Numbered from the stretch's first letter, positions 7,845-17,693 are shown. The stretch: DNA of 64,000 bases from DASUNQ01 sp035536455 (GCA_035536455.1 DATLOC010000028.1:1-64000); one strand, 5' to 3'. Made by a program: numbers and translations. Notes: a model not told the origin generated them from the sequence alone.

Positions 7845-8432
7845 ATGCGCAGCGGCCAACGTGGCTACACCCTGGTCGAGCTGCTGATCTGCTCGGCCGT
7901 CCTGCTGACGCTCCTCCTGATCAGCGCACCGCCGCTCCTCGAAGCGAGCGCCGCGCTCCGCCTGCAGACCGCCGCGGCGGAGCTGGTCGGGACGCTGCGC
8001 GCGGCGCGCATGGCGGCGCTGCGCTGGGACGGCAACGCCGCGGTCAAGTTCCGGCCGCGCGGCGACGGCACCGTGACCTACGCCCTCTACCGCGACGGCG
8101 ACGGCGACGGCGTGCTCAACGCGGACATCAACTCCGGCGTCGATCCCGAGCTGGCGCCGCCGCGCCCGCTCATGCACTTCGGGCCGCGCATCTGGTTCGG
8201 CCTGCCCGCCGGGCCGCCGCCCCCCGACCCCGGCGATCCCGGCAGCAAGCTCACCGGCGACCCGGTGCGCTTCAACCGCTCCGACCTCGCCTCCTTCGGC
8301 CCGCTCGGCACCTCGACCCCCGGCTCGCTCTACCTGACCGACGGCCGCCGCCTCGTCGCCGTGCGCCTCTTCGGCCGCACCGGCAAGGTGCGCGTGCTGG
8401 TCTACGACGCGGAGACGAAAAAGTGGCGTTGA
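7845..8432 (+). CDS. GspH/FimT-type pseudopilin
   Basis: A 195-aa minor pseudopilin. It starts with a prepilin leader ending in RGYTLVELLICSAVLLTLLL: prepilin peptidase would cut before Y/T, with Glu at +5 and a hydrophobic assembly helix. This is followed by RLQTAAAELVGTLRAARMAA, as in FimT/GspH proteins that remodel or bind DNA at type IV pilus tips. The globular part contains DGDGDGVLN, a possible calcium loop. A GGAGAT site precedes the ATG. It lies between the ComEA-type gene and cutA; no other pilus genes are in the window. Confidence 0.85.
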   Translation: MRSGQRGYTLVELLICSAVLLTLLLISAPPLLEASAALRLQTAAAELVGTLRAARMAALRWDGNAAVKFRPRGDGTVTYALYRDGDGDGVLNADINSGVDPELAPPRPLMHFGPRIWFGLPAGPPPPDPGDPGSKLTGDPVRFNRSDLASFGPLGTSTPGSLYLTDGRRLVAVRLFGRTGKVRVLVYDAETKKWR

Positions 8433-8463
8433 CTCCCCCGAGGCGCCGCAGTACCGTTGGACC

Positions 8464-8850
8464 GTGGCCGGGATCGTCGTCGTCACCACCGTCGGCACCG
8501 AGGAGCAGGCCAACCTCCTCGCCCGCGAGATCGTCGGCCGCCGCCAGGCCGCCTGCGTCAACATCCTCCCCGGCGTCCGCTCCGTCTACCGCTGGGAGGG
8601 GAAGATCTGCCAGGACGGCGAGCTGATGCTGGTGATCAAGACGCTGGACAGCGAGTTCGAGGGGGTCGCCGAGACGATCCGCGAGCTGCACAGCTACGAC
8701 CTGCCGGAGATCCTCGCCTTCCAGGTCACCCGCGGCGAGAGCAACTTCCTCGAGTGGATCGCGGCGAGCGTCGACAAGGAGGCCGACTTCTCCGACGAGG
8801 AGGAGAGCGAGCTGGCCTACGTCGGCGATCCCGACGACACCGACTTCTAG
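8464..8850 (+). CDS. cutA: CutA1 divalent-ion tolerance protein
   Basis: A 128-aa CutA1-family protein, a very stable trimer with a ferredoxin-like fold linked to divalent metal tolerance, although its exact role is unsettled. Family hallmarks seen are VVTTVGTEEQANLLAREIV, AACVNILPGVRSVYRWEGK, ELMLVIKT, YDLPEILAFQVTRG and NFLEWI. The C-terminal extension EADFSDEEESELAYVGDPDDTDF is strongly acidic and goes beyond the usual ~105-aa core. The start is a GTG 31 bp after the pseudopilin stop. Confidence 0.92.
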   Translation: MAGIVVVTTVGTEEQANLLAREIVGRRQAACVNILPGVRSVYRWEGKICQDGELMLVIKTLDSEFEGVAETIRELHSYDLPEILAFQVTRGESNFLEWIAASVDKEADFSDEEESELAYVGDPDDTDF

Positions 8851-8856
8851 AGCGAG

Positions 8857-10047
8857 CTAGCGCGCCGCGGCCGCGACCCGCGCGCCCACCAGCGCGGCCA
8901 GCGCCTGGTCGAGGTCGGCGAGCAGGTCCTCGACGTCCTCGATCCCCACCGACAGCCGCACCATCCCGTCCGTCAGGCCCAGTTCCGCCCGCCGCTCCGG
9001 CGGGATCGAGGCGTGGGTCATCGTCGCCGGGTGCGACGCCAGGCTCTCGACGCCGCCGAGGCTCTCGGCGAGGCTCCAGACCCGCAACCGGTCGAGCATC
9101 TCCTTGGCCGCGGCGAAGCTGCCCAGCTCCACCGTCACCATCGAGCCGAAGCCGCGCGCCTGCCGCTTCTGCACCGCGTGGCCGGGGTGGTCCGGCAGCC
9201 CCGGGTAGAGCACCCGCTCGACCGCCGCGTGCCGCACCAGGAAGTCCACCACCGCCCGCGCGTTCGCCTCGTGGCGGTCCATGCGCACCGCCAGCGTCTT
9301 GATGCCGCGCAGGTTGAGGAACGCCTCGAACGGCGAAAGGATCGCCCCGGCCGACTTCTGCACCAGCGCGAACCACTCGGCGTCCTCGGGCGTCGTCGAG
9401 ACCAGGACACCGCCGAGCGAGTCGCTGTGGCCGTTCAAGAACTTGGTCGTCGAGTGGACGACGAAGTCGGCGCCGAGCTCGAGCGGCCGCTGCAGGTAGG
9501 GGGAGAGGAAGGTGTTGTCCACCGCCATCCGCGCGCCGCGCGCGTGGGCAAGCTCGGCGGCGGCGGCGAGATCGGTGACGTCCATCAGCGGGTTGGTCGG
9601 CGTCTCGACGTAGAGCATCCGCGTGACGGGCGTGAACGCCCGCTCGACCGCCGCCAGGTCGCTCGTGTCGACCCAGGAGAAGTGGAGGTCGTAGCGCTCG
9701 AGGACGCGGGTCAAGTAGCGGTAGGTGCCGCCGTAGGTGTTGCGTGAGACGACCGCGTGGTCGCCGGCCTTCAGGACGGTCATCAGGCACGAGATCGCCG
9801 CCATGCCGGAGGCGAAGGCGTGCCCCGCGTGCCCCCCTTCGAGCGCCGCGACGTTCTCCTCGAGGGCGGAGCGCGTGCGGTTCTGCACCCGCGCGTACTC
9901 GTACCCCTTGTGGACTCCGAGCTCGTCGTGGACGTAGGTCGAGGTGGCGTAGATCGGGACGGTGACGGCGCCGGTCGTCGGGTCGGGCTCTTGACCGGCG
10001 TGGATGGCGCGGGTGGAGAAGCCGAGGTGCCGCGGGTTCCCTTTCAT
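8857..10047 (-). CDS. Cys/Met metabolism PLP enzyme (cystathionine gamma-synthase/lyase family)
   Basis: A 396-aa PLP-dependent enzyme of the trans-sulfuration family. Family features are STRAIHAGQEPDPTTGAV at the N-terminus, YEYARVQNRTR, the VETPTNPLMDV motif, AVDNTFLSPYLQRPLELGAD and the Schiff-base lysine in VHSTTKFLNGHSD. The C-terminal LSVGIEDVEDLLADL is standard. The sequence alone does not settle synthase (MetB), gamma-lyase or beta-lyase activity. ATG 10047 gives the normal start; an open extension upstream has no family sequence. It is divergent from mtnA across 24 bp, and both act in sulfur amino acid metabolism. Confidence 0.9.
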   Translation of the reverse strand: MKGNPRHLGFSTRAIHAGQEPDPTTGAVTVPIYATSTYVHDELGVHKGYEYARVQNRTRSALEENVAALEGGHAGHAFASGMAAISCLMTVLKAGDHAVVSRNTYGGTYRYLTRVLERYDLHFSWVDTSDLAAVERAFTPVTRMLYVETPTNPLMDVTDLAAAAELAHARGARMAVDNTFLSPYLQRPLELGADFVVHSTTKFLNGHSDSLGGVLVSTTPEDAEWFALVQKSAGAILSPFEAFLNLRGIKTLAVRMDRHEANARAVVDFLVRHAAVERVLYPGLPDHPGHAVQKRQARGFGSMVTVELGSFAAAKEMLDRLRVWSLAESLGGVESLASHPATMTHASIPPERRAELGLTDGMVRLSVGIEDVEDLLADLDQALAALVGARVAAAAR

Positions 10048-10071
10048 GGCTGCGCCATAGGATAGCGCGCC

Positions 10072-11148
<1,077 letters not shown>

Positions 11149-11844
11149 CGCCACGGTCACTCTGCGGCCGGTCAGGTCGTCGCCGAGCCAGCGCAGGAAC
11201 GCGGAGCTCCGGGATGCGGCCGGGAGGCGCCGGCTCACCCAGGCCGCGCCGCCGAGGACCGCGAGCCCGAAGACGAAGTTGCTGGCGACCCAGGGCAGCC
11301 CGAAGGCACGGTAGACATCGAGCCCGATGAGGCCGTGGGGAACGACGACGACCAGCAGGGCCCAGAGCAGCGGCGCCGAGAGCAATAGCCAGCGGTTCGA
11401 GCGGGCGCGCACGACGCGGAGCTCCGCCAACCGTCGCTGGATCGCCACAACCGGTCCGGCGTAGTCGATCTAGCCGAGCGCCACGAGCTGCCGCGCAGCG
11501 AGGCCGAGGACGAGGATCGCCACCAGGTGGAGGGCGGCCGCCGGGAGCGCGAACCGGACCGTGCCGAGGTGGTCGAACAGATAGGAGCCCACGAGCAGGG
11601 CCGCCAGCACGCCGAAGGCGACCTCGTACCACAGCACGAGGCGCACGAACCTCAGCTTTGATCGCGTCCGGTCGAGCGTGCCGGCCTCGGTCAGGCGCAG
11701 GTTGAGGCGCAGCGCGGGCTCCATCGCCTCCAGCCGCCGGTCCGTTTCCTTCCAGAGGGTCTTCAGCTCATCGAGCTCCATGTTCGGTCTCCTTTTCCGG
11801 CGCCAGGTCACGGCGCATCGTCTGCTTCAGGCCGGAGCCGGCGC

Positions 11845-11880
11845 TTGTCCGATACAGATTCTCTCAGCTATGATACAGAT
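11845..11880 (+). promoter_or_regulatory. Promoter and probable operator of the vapBC operon
   Basis: TTGTCC (11845-11850) and TATGAT (11869-11874) form a sigma-70-like pair with an 18-bp spacer. The exact direct repeat GATACAGAT occurs at 11851-11859 and 11872-11880, spaced 21 bp and flanking or overlapping the -10 element. This is a good position for autoregulation by the antitoxin-toxin complex. AGGAGG follows before ATG 11898. Confidence 0.5.
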
Positions 11881-11897
11881 CGACAGGAGGGCTCGCG

Positions 11898-12131
11898 ATG
11901 AGAGCAGTGGCCGACAAGACCGGCCTGAGACGCAAGAACCTGATCCTCGACCAGCGCAAGATCGATCGCGCCAAGGAGATCCTGGGGGCTGCGACTGAGA
12001 CCGAGGCCATTCACCGCGCGCTCGACGAGGTTCGCGAGCTCGCCCGCTTCCGCGAAGAGACGGAGGCGGGGCTCCGCGACCTCCTCGGGCGCGGCGGCTT
12101 CGCGGACCACTTCGCCCCGTCCACCAAGTAG
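11898..12131 (+). CDS. vapB: VapB-type antitoxin
   Basis: A 77-aa antitoxin-like protein. The N-terminal basic segment (TGLRRKNLILDQRKIDRAKEIL) and TETEAIHRALDEV resemble VapB proteins of the DUF2191/ribbon-helix-helix class: a DNA-binding N-terminus and a toxin-neutralising C-terminus. It lies 3 bp before a PIN-domain toxin gene, the standard antitoxin-first order, and has a strong AGGAGG site and its own promoter. It would inhibit the toxin and autoregulate the operon, which is inference from family and position. Confidence 0.78.
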   Translation: MRAVADKTGLRRKNLILDQRKIDRAKEILGAATETEAIHRALDEVRELARFREETEAGLRDLLGRGGFADHFAPSTK

Positions 12132-12134
12132 GTC

Positions 12135-12590
12135 GTGTTCCTTCTCGACTCGAACGTCTACATCGCCGGCTTCAACGATCCCGACTTCGGCGAGGCCTTT
12201 CGAGCCTTCCACCAGAAGAACCTGCCGCAGCTGATCCTCAGCGCGGTGGTGGCGCACGAGCTGCTCGTCGGCGCTCGCGATCGCCGGCGGATCGACGCGC
12301 TCGAACGGGGCCTGCTCGAGCCCTTCCGGACCCGGCGCCGGATCCATGTGCCCACACTCGCTACGTGGAACCTGGCGGCGGACATCGATCGCCGTCTGCG
12401 GGAGCTCGGCAGCTACGAAAGCAGCCTCACCCAGCGCAGCTTCGGTAACGACCTCCTGATCGCCGCCACCGCTCGCGAGCTGGGGGCTACGCTCGTGACG
12501 CGAAACCTAGGGGATTTCGAGCTTATCCGGCGCGTCGTTCCGATCCACTTCCAGCCGCCGTGGCCCGCGGGCAATGAGCCAAGCAGATAG
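12135..12590 (+). CDS. vapC: VapC-type PIN-domain RNase toxin
   Basis: A 151-aa PIN-domain ribonuclease toxin. The acidic metal-binding residues are in place: first Asp in FLLDSNVYIAGF, Glu in VVAHELLVGAR, Asp in SFGNDLLIAATARELGATL, and the last acidic group in VTRNLGDFELI. The length is typical, and no disrupting mutation is seen. Related toxins cleave tRNA or rRNA. The GTG start is 3 bp after vapB. The 3' end overlaps the next ORF by 17 bp. Confidence 0.87.
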   Translation: MFLLDSNVYIAGFNDPDFGEAFRAFHQKNLPQLILSAVVAHELLVGARDRRRIDALERGLLEPFRTRRRIHVPTLATWNLAADIDRRLRELGSYESSLTQRSFGNDLLIAATARELGATLVTRNLGDFELIRRVVPIHFQPPWPAGNEPSR

Positions 12591-12843
12591 GGCTTCCTCC
12601 GTGCTGACCATCCGCATCAATGACGACCTCAAGCGCGCGCTTGCTCGCGAGGCTCTGCGGCGGCGCAAGACCATGAGCGAGGTGGCGCGCGAGATCCTCA
12701 CCGCTGGCCTCAGCAGCGAGGGATCCGTCCTCGATCCCACGCAAGAGGCCCGCCGTCAGTCACTCCTGGTCAGCCGCCGCGGATCGGAACGGGAGGCTCT
12801 CGAAGTCATCGAACAGACCGCGGACACCCGGGGCTGGAAGTGA
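12574..12843 (+). CDS. Ribbon-helix-helix protein, orphan antitoxin-like
   Basis: An 89-aa protein with an N-terminal ribbon-helix-helix domain: the beta strand SVLTIRINDDLKRALAREA and then the RRKTMSEVAREILTAGL helix pair, as in CopG/VapB-type regulators. It overlaps the vapC 3' end by 17 bp, so it is probably co-transcribed. No cognate toxin follows; the next sequence on the other strand is a broken HEPN gene. It may be a leftover antitoxin or an extra regulator. Confidence 0.62.
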   Translation: MSQADRASSVLTIRINDDLKRALAREALRRRKTMSEVAREILTAGLSSEGSVLDPTQEARRQSLLVSRRGSEREALEVIEQTADTRGWK

Positions 12844-12920
12844 AGCAAGGTGGGCACGCTCCGCGATCTTCGAGGTTATCTCGATCATCTGAACGGCATA
12901 GACCGATCGTCATGCTGCAT
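12841..12920 (-). pseudogene. HEPN (DUF86/HepT-like) toxin remnant
   Basis: Downstream of and overlapping the MNT gene, the sequence reads MQHDDR and then, after a one-base shift, VYAVQMIEITSKIAERAHLA. This is the characteristic beginning of DUF86 HEPN proteins. It is then lost into the antisense of the RHH gene, so at most about 27 residues remain. The RxxxxH catalytic region is absent. Restoring one G in the CGG run would put the two pieces in frame. Confidence 0.55.
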
Positions 12921-13220
12921 ATCGGACGTGGGCCTCGGCGAGAACGCGGTCACGGAGGGGGGATGGAGATACTTCCGCGGTACCAAATCGACCCGGCGAC
13001 CGCCGAAGAGCGCCGAAAGCTCCCGCTCGAGCTCGAGGTAACGGAACCCCAGGACGACGCCGGGCGCGAAGTCGACCAAGAGATCGACGTCGCTCGCCGG
13101 GCTGAAGTCTGATCGGAGCGCCGAGCCGAAGACGGCCAGCTCCCGGATACCCCAACGGCGGCAGAGCTCCGCTAGCGCGGAGGAGTCAACCGACAGGCGC
13201 TGCGCGGTACCCGAAGCCAC
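12910..13220 (-). pseudogene. Minimal nucleotidyltransferase (MNT) antitoxin, frameshifted
   Basis: An MNT-type nucleotidyltransferase of about 103 aa with ELAVFGSALRSDFSPASDVDLLVDF, containing the GSxxRxDxxxxSDxDLL catalytic pattern. The frame changes at a six-C tract (12955-12960 on the plus strand, as Gs). One extra C would give the normal ending HPPLRDRVLAEAHVRYAA and the stop at 12910. Without it the protein continues into an unrelated tail and stops at 12885. In HEPN/MNT modules the MNT protein AMPylates and neutralises the HEPN RNase; here both partners appear damaged. Confidence 0.62.
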
Positions 13221-13364
13221 GCGCGAAGTGTACCGGAGGCAGCTCGTGGGTGAAGGTGGAGCACCTGTGCGCGGCTTCGAATAACGCCCTCTTCTGGCTA
13301 CAGACTGCGGAGGCGGTCCCGGGACCGCCGTGGCGGACCGCTACGGGGCAGAGAGCGCGACCTC

Positions 13365-15416
13365 CTATAAGTCGTGAATCGACGGCATGATCTGCGCGAG
13401 CTGCTCAGCCGTAAGCCCGTCGTTGCCATCAACGAATGCGCCGCCAGTCTGTCCGGCGAATACCGAAGGACTGTTGAAAGCGATCGCCCAAACACCAATC
13501 GGCGCCACGCGAACGACATGATGCATGCTGCCCGTGCACGCGTGATCGAAACGTACAGAAGTCGTGCTGCCTCAAGAATCTGCGCGGGATATGGCATCTG
13601 GTATTGATTCGGGATCCGCCCTCGTTCGAGCGCCGGAATGAACACTACTCGTGCGGCCAATCCTTTTGCGCCGTGCATGGTCATTACGCGCACCCGGTCG
13701 AGTGTGGCGTCGACCTGTGGTTCGTCAGGTAGGTCCAGCCGACGTCGCACGGCGGCCAGAACGTCCGCCCGCTGCTGCGCGTGATCAACCCACACGTAAT
13801 CCCTGAGTTCGGCGAGCGTCATCTCTGGAATAAGGGGCTCGGCGAATGCATCCCAGGCAGTAGCCGCATCGTCGTCGATCGTGGTCCGGATGATCTCTCG
13901 GATCTGGTTACGATGCTGTGCGAGTGTGTCGCTCGGCTGCCAATTCGCGATCGTAGCACAGGTTGGTACGCGCATGATCGAGAGCAGCGATCGCGCGGGC
14001 CGGCAGCCCGTTCGGCAGGTCGGCGTAGAACAGGTCGCGAAAGCTCACGTTAGGCGTCTCGATCACAAAAGCGCGGATGCGATTACACGTACCGATGCCG
14101 ACACGTCGCTTGAGGCCGAGTATCGTGCGGAGCGCGACCAAATCCTCCGTGTTCCCGTGTTCGTCACGTGAGCACACTACACGCGTGACGGCGAGCACAA
14201 GGCGGCCGATGTCCGTCCCCGAGAAACCTTCTTCTTTCGGAGGATCGAACGGAACACCCGCCTGTTCCAGTGCTTCCTTGATTCGTGGCCAGAGCGCGAC
14301 CCTGTTGTCGCGAGTCACCAAGAGGATGAGGATCTCCCTCGGCGAGAGCCCGGCTTGTATTAGCGATCCGCAAGAGAGGGCGATAGCCGCCGCCTCTTGA
14401 TCCGCCGTAGGAAAGCGCCATCTAAGGACGACACCGGCGTTCGGCGGATCGGCGTTCCTATAGAGGGAGACCAGCGTCTTTGGGATGCGACTCGGGCTCG
14501 CGTTGCTTAGGATGAGCCTTGTTGCGGCAGCTAGGACGGTGGGCGTGCATCGGAAGCAATGCTGCAGAGCGTGAGCTGCCGCCGCGGGATATCTCTCGGT
14601 GAATCGCTGAATGCCTATCGGCGATGCGTGTCGAAACGAATAGATGCTTTGGTCGTCGTCGCCGGCCACAAAGATTGTGACTCCAGCCGCCGCCAATTGG
14701 TCGACAAACTCCAGATCCGCCGGGTTCAAGTCCTGATACTCGTCAACGACGAGGTGCTGAATCCGAAGAAGCTGCGCAGGATCCATCAGTCCGGATACCG
14801 TCGCTTGGACGCAGTTCCGCACGATTTCGCCAGGCAACACAGCGCTGTACACCTGTGCCGTTGGCTGATGGAAGACATCGAAGTGCTGCCGTTCCGCATC
14901 GCTAATCGGCGGATCGGGAGCGACATATGTTGGCGCGTTTGGCACGCCCGTGCTCCACAGCGCCTCGTAAAATCGGCGGATCTTCTCGCGCCGCGGCTTA
15001 CTATTAATACCCTCCGCCTCTCCGAACTCGGCGTCGTAGATGTTCTCGAGTTCCCAGTCATCGAGCACAAGCGGCCGCGTGGGATACATCTCAAGGAGGC
15101 CGGCCTGGCGTAGCAGCCGTAGAGCGAGCGAATGGAGTGTCGTGATTGAGACGTCGACGATGCCGGGCTGCTGGTGCTCGAGGCAGTATGCGTGCAATCG
15201 CAGCCGCAGATCGATGACCGACGCGTTTGTGAATGAGACAACCGCGATGGCCGTGGCCTCGACTCCTTGCTCGAGCAGCCAGCGAACTCGCTCCTCGATT
15301 GCGGATGACTTCCCTGAGCCGGGGCCGGCCACAAGCCGGACCTGCGCCTCGGGGGCTCGAGCCGCGGCAGTTTGCACGGCCTGCGCAGCCTGTACGTCCT
15401 GAGGTCTCAGCGTCAT
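13365..15416 (-). pseudogene. UvrD/PcrA-like superfamily 1 helicase with two compensating frameshifts
   Basis: Reconstructed as about 683 aa starting at ATG 15416 (MTLRPQDVQAAQAVQTAAAR). Walker A is VRLVAGPGSGKSSAIEERV, motif II is VVDEYQDLNPADLEF, and motif III is VAGDDDQSIYSFR. Near 13930 the frame shifts; motifs continue as MTMHGAKGLAARVVFIPALE and RLLYVSITRARAA. Near 13475 it shifts back to the original frame for the natural tail VFAGQTGGAFVDGNDGLTAE and a stop at 13365. The two indels compensate. It is less GC-rich than the flanks and lies against the tmRNA 3' end, so it was probably acquired. Assembly indels are an alternative explanation. Confidence 0.75.
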
Positions 15417-15426
15417 TATCAGGAAA

Positions 15427-15453
15427 GAGGAATTGGTGGAGTGGTGGGAGTCG
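15427..15453 (-). repeat. Partial copy of the tmRNA 3' end (possible attachment-site scar)
   Basis: These 27 bases match 15524-15550, the acceptor and T-arm end of the tmRNA gene, with one small gap each way and a single substitution in the rest. The copy lies 97 bp away in the same orientation, at the edge of the accessory block. Duplicated ssrA 3' ends are the classic trace of integrase-mediated insertion. No integrase gene is left. Confidence 0.6.
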
Positions 15454-15529
15454 CTCCGCCAACGGCGAGCGTAGCGAGCCGTCGGCCACCGACGACGACC
15501 GTCGCCGCCGTGACGAGCGGAGCGAGGAA

Positions 15530-15887
15530 TGGTGGAGGCGGTGGGAGTCGAACCCACGTCCGAGAAACGCGTCCCGGCGGCGTATACGTGCGTAGCCTTC
15601 GCTTTCGAATCTCGCCGGCCACGTTGGCGGGCGAAGGCGCCTGGCGTGGCGGCCAGCCTCGCTTTATCTCGGAGGTCCACGCGAGGCAGCCGGGACCTCC
15701 TTGGTCCGCTGAAGTTGCGCCCCGCGAGAGGCCACGGACCGAGCCTCAAGCGGGACGTCACGTCCTAGTTCTTAGGCCGCGAGAGCGAAGTTGTCGTTCG
15801 CAGTTACTAGATTCCGTTTTAACGAGCAGAAACTCGGCACGCGGTCGCCGGACCGCTCTTGTTCCCCGTCGAAACCGGTACGCCCCC
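15530..15887 (-). ncRNA. ssrA: Transfer-messenger RNA (tmRNA)
   Basis: tmRNA of about 358 nt that rescues stalled ribosomes. The 5' end starts GGGGGCGTACCGGTTTCGAC at 15887, and its first seven bases pair with CGCCTCC at the 3' end, followed by ACCA (15530-15533, CCA encoded). The T-arm GTGGGTTCGACTCCCAC is visible. The tag reading frame (15775-15801, then TAA at 15772-15774) encodes ANDNFALAA, preceded by GTA ACT. The last residues LAA are the ClpXP degron, and sspB is in the same window. It is one-piece, not permuted. Confidence 0.95.
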
Positions 15888-15923
15888 CAGTTGTGAAAGA
15901 ACCGCTCGGAGTATAACCCCCGG

Positions 15924-16385
15924 CTAGGCCGGCGGATTCCCCTCCGCCTCGGCGGCGAGCTGGGCCAGGAACTCCTCGGGGCCGCTGGTCGAGAGCCGCG
16001 AGACGACCAGGAGCCACCCGCCGATGGCGAGCGCCACCCCGAGCGGCGCCAAGGCGAGGAGGCGCGGGAAGAAGGGCCAGAGGACCGCCACGACCGCGCC
16101 CGCCAGCGACAGCAGCAGCACCACGACCGCCGCCGTCTGCAGCCGGTACTCGCTCTCCTCGACCGCGAGCGCCACCCGCGAGCCCTCCCCTTCCCTCTCG
16201 ACCCGCACCCGGCCGCGCGCCCAGCCGCGCCGCAGCCCGGCGGTGACCGGCATCGTCAGCCGCCCGCCGTCGCCGGCCGGCTCGAAGTCGGCCCCCCAGG
16301 CCTCCGCCGTCCGCGCCAGGGCGGCGAGCGCCCGCTCGCGGCCGAGCGCCAGCCCGACCGCGTGCTCGCGCTGCGGCTCCGGCAT
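15924..16385 (-). CDS. Small two-helix membrane protein of unknown function
   Basis: A 153-aa protein. The first 90 residues are soluble and contain a beta-rich segment (GRLTMPVTAGLRRGWARGRV). Two adjacent transmembrane helices follow (AAVVVLLLSLAGAVVAVLWPF and LLALAPLGVALAIGGWLLVV), and then an acidic tail. I do not recognise the family. It starts 8 bp after the dus stop on the same strand and is probably co-transcribed with it. Confidence 0.6.
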   Translation of the reverse strand: MPEPQREHAVGLALGRERALAALARTAEAWGADFEPAGDGGRLTMPVTAGLRRGWARGRVRVEREGEGSRVALAVEESEYRLQTAAVVVLLLSLAGAVVAVLWPFFPRLLALAPLGVALAIGGWLLVVSRLSTSGPEEFLAQLAAEAEGNPPA

Positions 16386-16393
16386 CCGCGGGA

Positions 16394-17377
16394 TCAGGCC
16401 GCCTGCTCGAGCGGCAGGCCGTCGAAGAACTGCTCGACCGCGGCGAGGAAGCTCGGCACGTCGGGGAGCTGGTTGATCGCCTGGCGGAGCTGGCGGCCGT
16501 GCGGCAGGCCGTGGGTGTACCAGCCGGTGAACTTGCGCAGCTTGTGGAGGGCGTAGGTCGAGGGCTCGCGCGCCGCCACCATGCGGAAGTGGGCGAGGAT
16601 CAGCTCGCGCCGGTCGGCCAGGGTCGGCTCGGTGATCCGCCCGCCCGACAGCCGCGCCGCGATCTGGCGGAAGAGCCAGGGGTTGCGCGTCGCGCCGCGG
16701 CCGATCATCACCCCGTCGCAGCCGGTCTCGGCGAGCATGCGCAGCGCGTCCTCCGGCTCGCGCACGTCGCCGTTGCCGATGACCGGGATCGCGAGCGTCG
16801 CCTTGAGGCGCGCCAGGTGCGTCCAGTCGGCCTCGCCGTCGAACATCTGCCGCGCCGTGCGCGCGTGCATCGCCACCGCGGCGGCGCCTTCGGCCTCGCA
16901 GACCCGGCCGAGCTCGAGGTAGTTGCGCCGCCCGTCGTCGAGGCCGAGCCGGAACTTGACGGTGAGCGGGATTGTGATCGCCCGCCGCACGTCGCGCACG
17001 ATGCGACGCGCCAGGCCGAGGTCGCCCATCAGCGCCGCCCCGGCGCACCCCTTGAGCACCTTGTTGGCCGGGCAGCCCATGTTGATGTCGCAGACGTCGG
17101 CGCCCAGCTCTTCGACGACGCGCGCCGCCTCGGCCATCGTCGCCGCGTCGGAGCCATAGATCTGGATCGCCAGCGGCCGCTCCTCGTCGCTGAAGAACAT
17201 CAGCTCGCGCGTCTTCTTGTTGCCGTGGACGATCGCCTTCGAGGAGATGAACTCCATCGCCACGACGCCGACCCCGCCGATCCGCCGCACGATCAGGCGG
17301 AAGTCGCGGTCGGTGACCCCGGCCATCGGCGCCAGGAACAGGGGCGGATCGACCGCCACGGGCCCGAGATGCAGCAT
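16394..17377 (-). CDS. dusB: tRNA-dihydrouridine synthase (DusB-like)
   Basis: A 327-aa flavoprotein that reduces uridine to dihydrouridine in tRNA D-loops. The N-terminus LFLAPMAGVTDRDFR binds FMN. The catalytic Cys lies in DINMGCPANKVLKGCAGAAL, the active-site Lys region is LTVKFRLGLDD, and VAMHARTARQMFDGEADW and PVIGNGDVREPEDALRM are typical. The FMN phosphate is held by GCDGVMIGRGATRNPWLF. The length fits the family; assignment to the DusB branch rather than another bacterial Dus is tentative. Confidence 0.92.
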   Translation of the reverse strand: MLHLGPVAVDPPLFLAPMAGVTDRDFRLIVRRIGGVGVVAMEFISSKAIVHGNKKTRELMFFSDEERPLAIQIYGSDAATMAEAARVVEELGADVCDINMGCPANKVLKGCAGAALMGDLGLARRIVRDVRRAITIPLTVKFRLGLDDGRRNYLELGRVCEAEGAAAVAMHARTARQMFDGEADWTHLARLKATLAIPVIGNGDVREPEDALRMLAETGCDGVMIGRGATRNPWLFRQIAARLSGGRITEPTLADRRELILAHFRMVAAREPSTYALHKLRKFTGWYTHGLPHGRQLRQAINQLPDVPSFLAAVEQFFDGLPLEQAA

Positions 17378-17402
17378 CGCAGGGATTCTAACGTGAAGGA
17401 AC

Positions 17403-17693
17403 TTAAAGGGATTTCCGGCGCGACGACCTTCCGACCAGCTTCGCCAGCAGCATGCCGATGATCCCCCACTGCAGGCCGCCCAGCAGCAGGCTCGCGGTCA
17501 GGAAGCGCTGGTCGGAGAGGTCGAGGAAGAGAAGCGAGGCCGGGAAGTCGGTCCAGACGAGCACGTTGGCGCGCCCGAAGTAACCCCAGGAGTACCACAC
17601 CCAGAGCGCCGTCAGGGTGTGCAGGAAGACCGCCGCGAAGGCCGCGGCGGCCGCCGCTCCCCTGCCCGTGCCGCGCGCTGTCGTCGTCGCCAC
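17403..17693 (-). CDS. Small membrane protein
   Basis: A 96-aa protein with hydrophobic stretches at about residues 13-35 (AAAFAAVFLHTLTALWVWYSW) and 63-85 (FLTASLLLGGLQWGIIGMLLA), and a basic C-terminus. I recognise no family. It lies 25 bp upstream of dus on the same strand and is divergent from the bacillithiol operon, sharing the short intergenic region with it. Confidence 0.55.
   Translation of the reverse strand: MATTTARGTGRGAAAAAAFAAVFLHTLTALWVWYSWGYFGRANVLVWTDFPASLLFLDLSDQRFLTASLLLGGLQWGIIGMLLAKLVGRSSRRKSL

Noticed and set aside
15536..15761. Extended N-terminus of the helicase across the tmRNA gene
   Set aside because: The frame is open by chance through ssrA; the helicase family sequence begins at ATG 15416.
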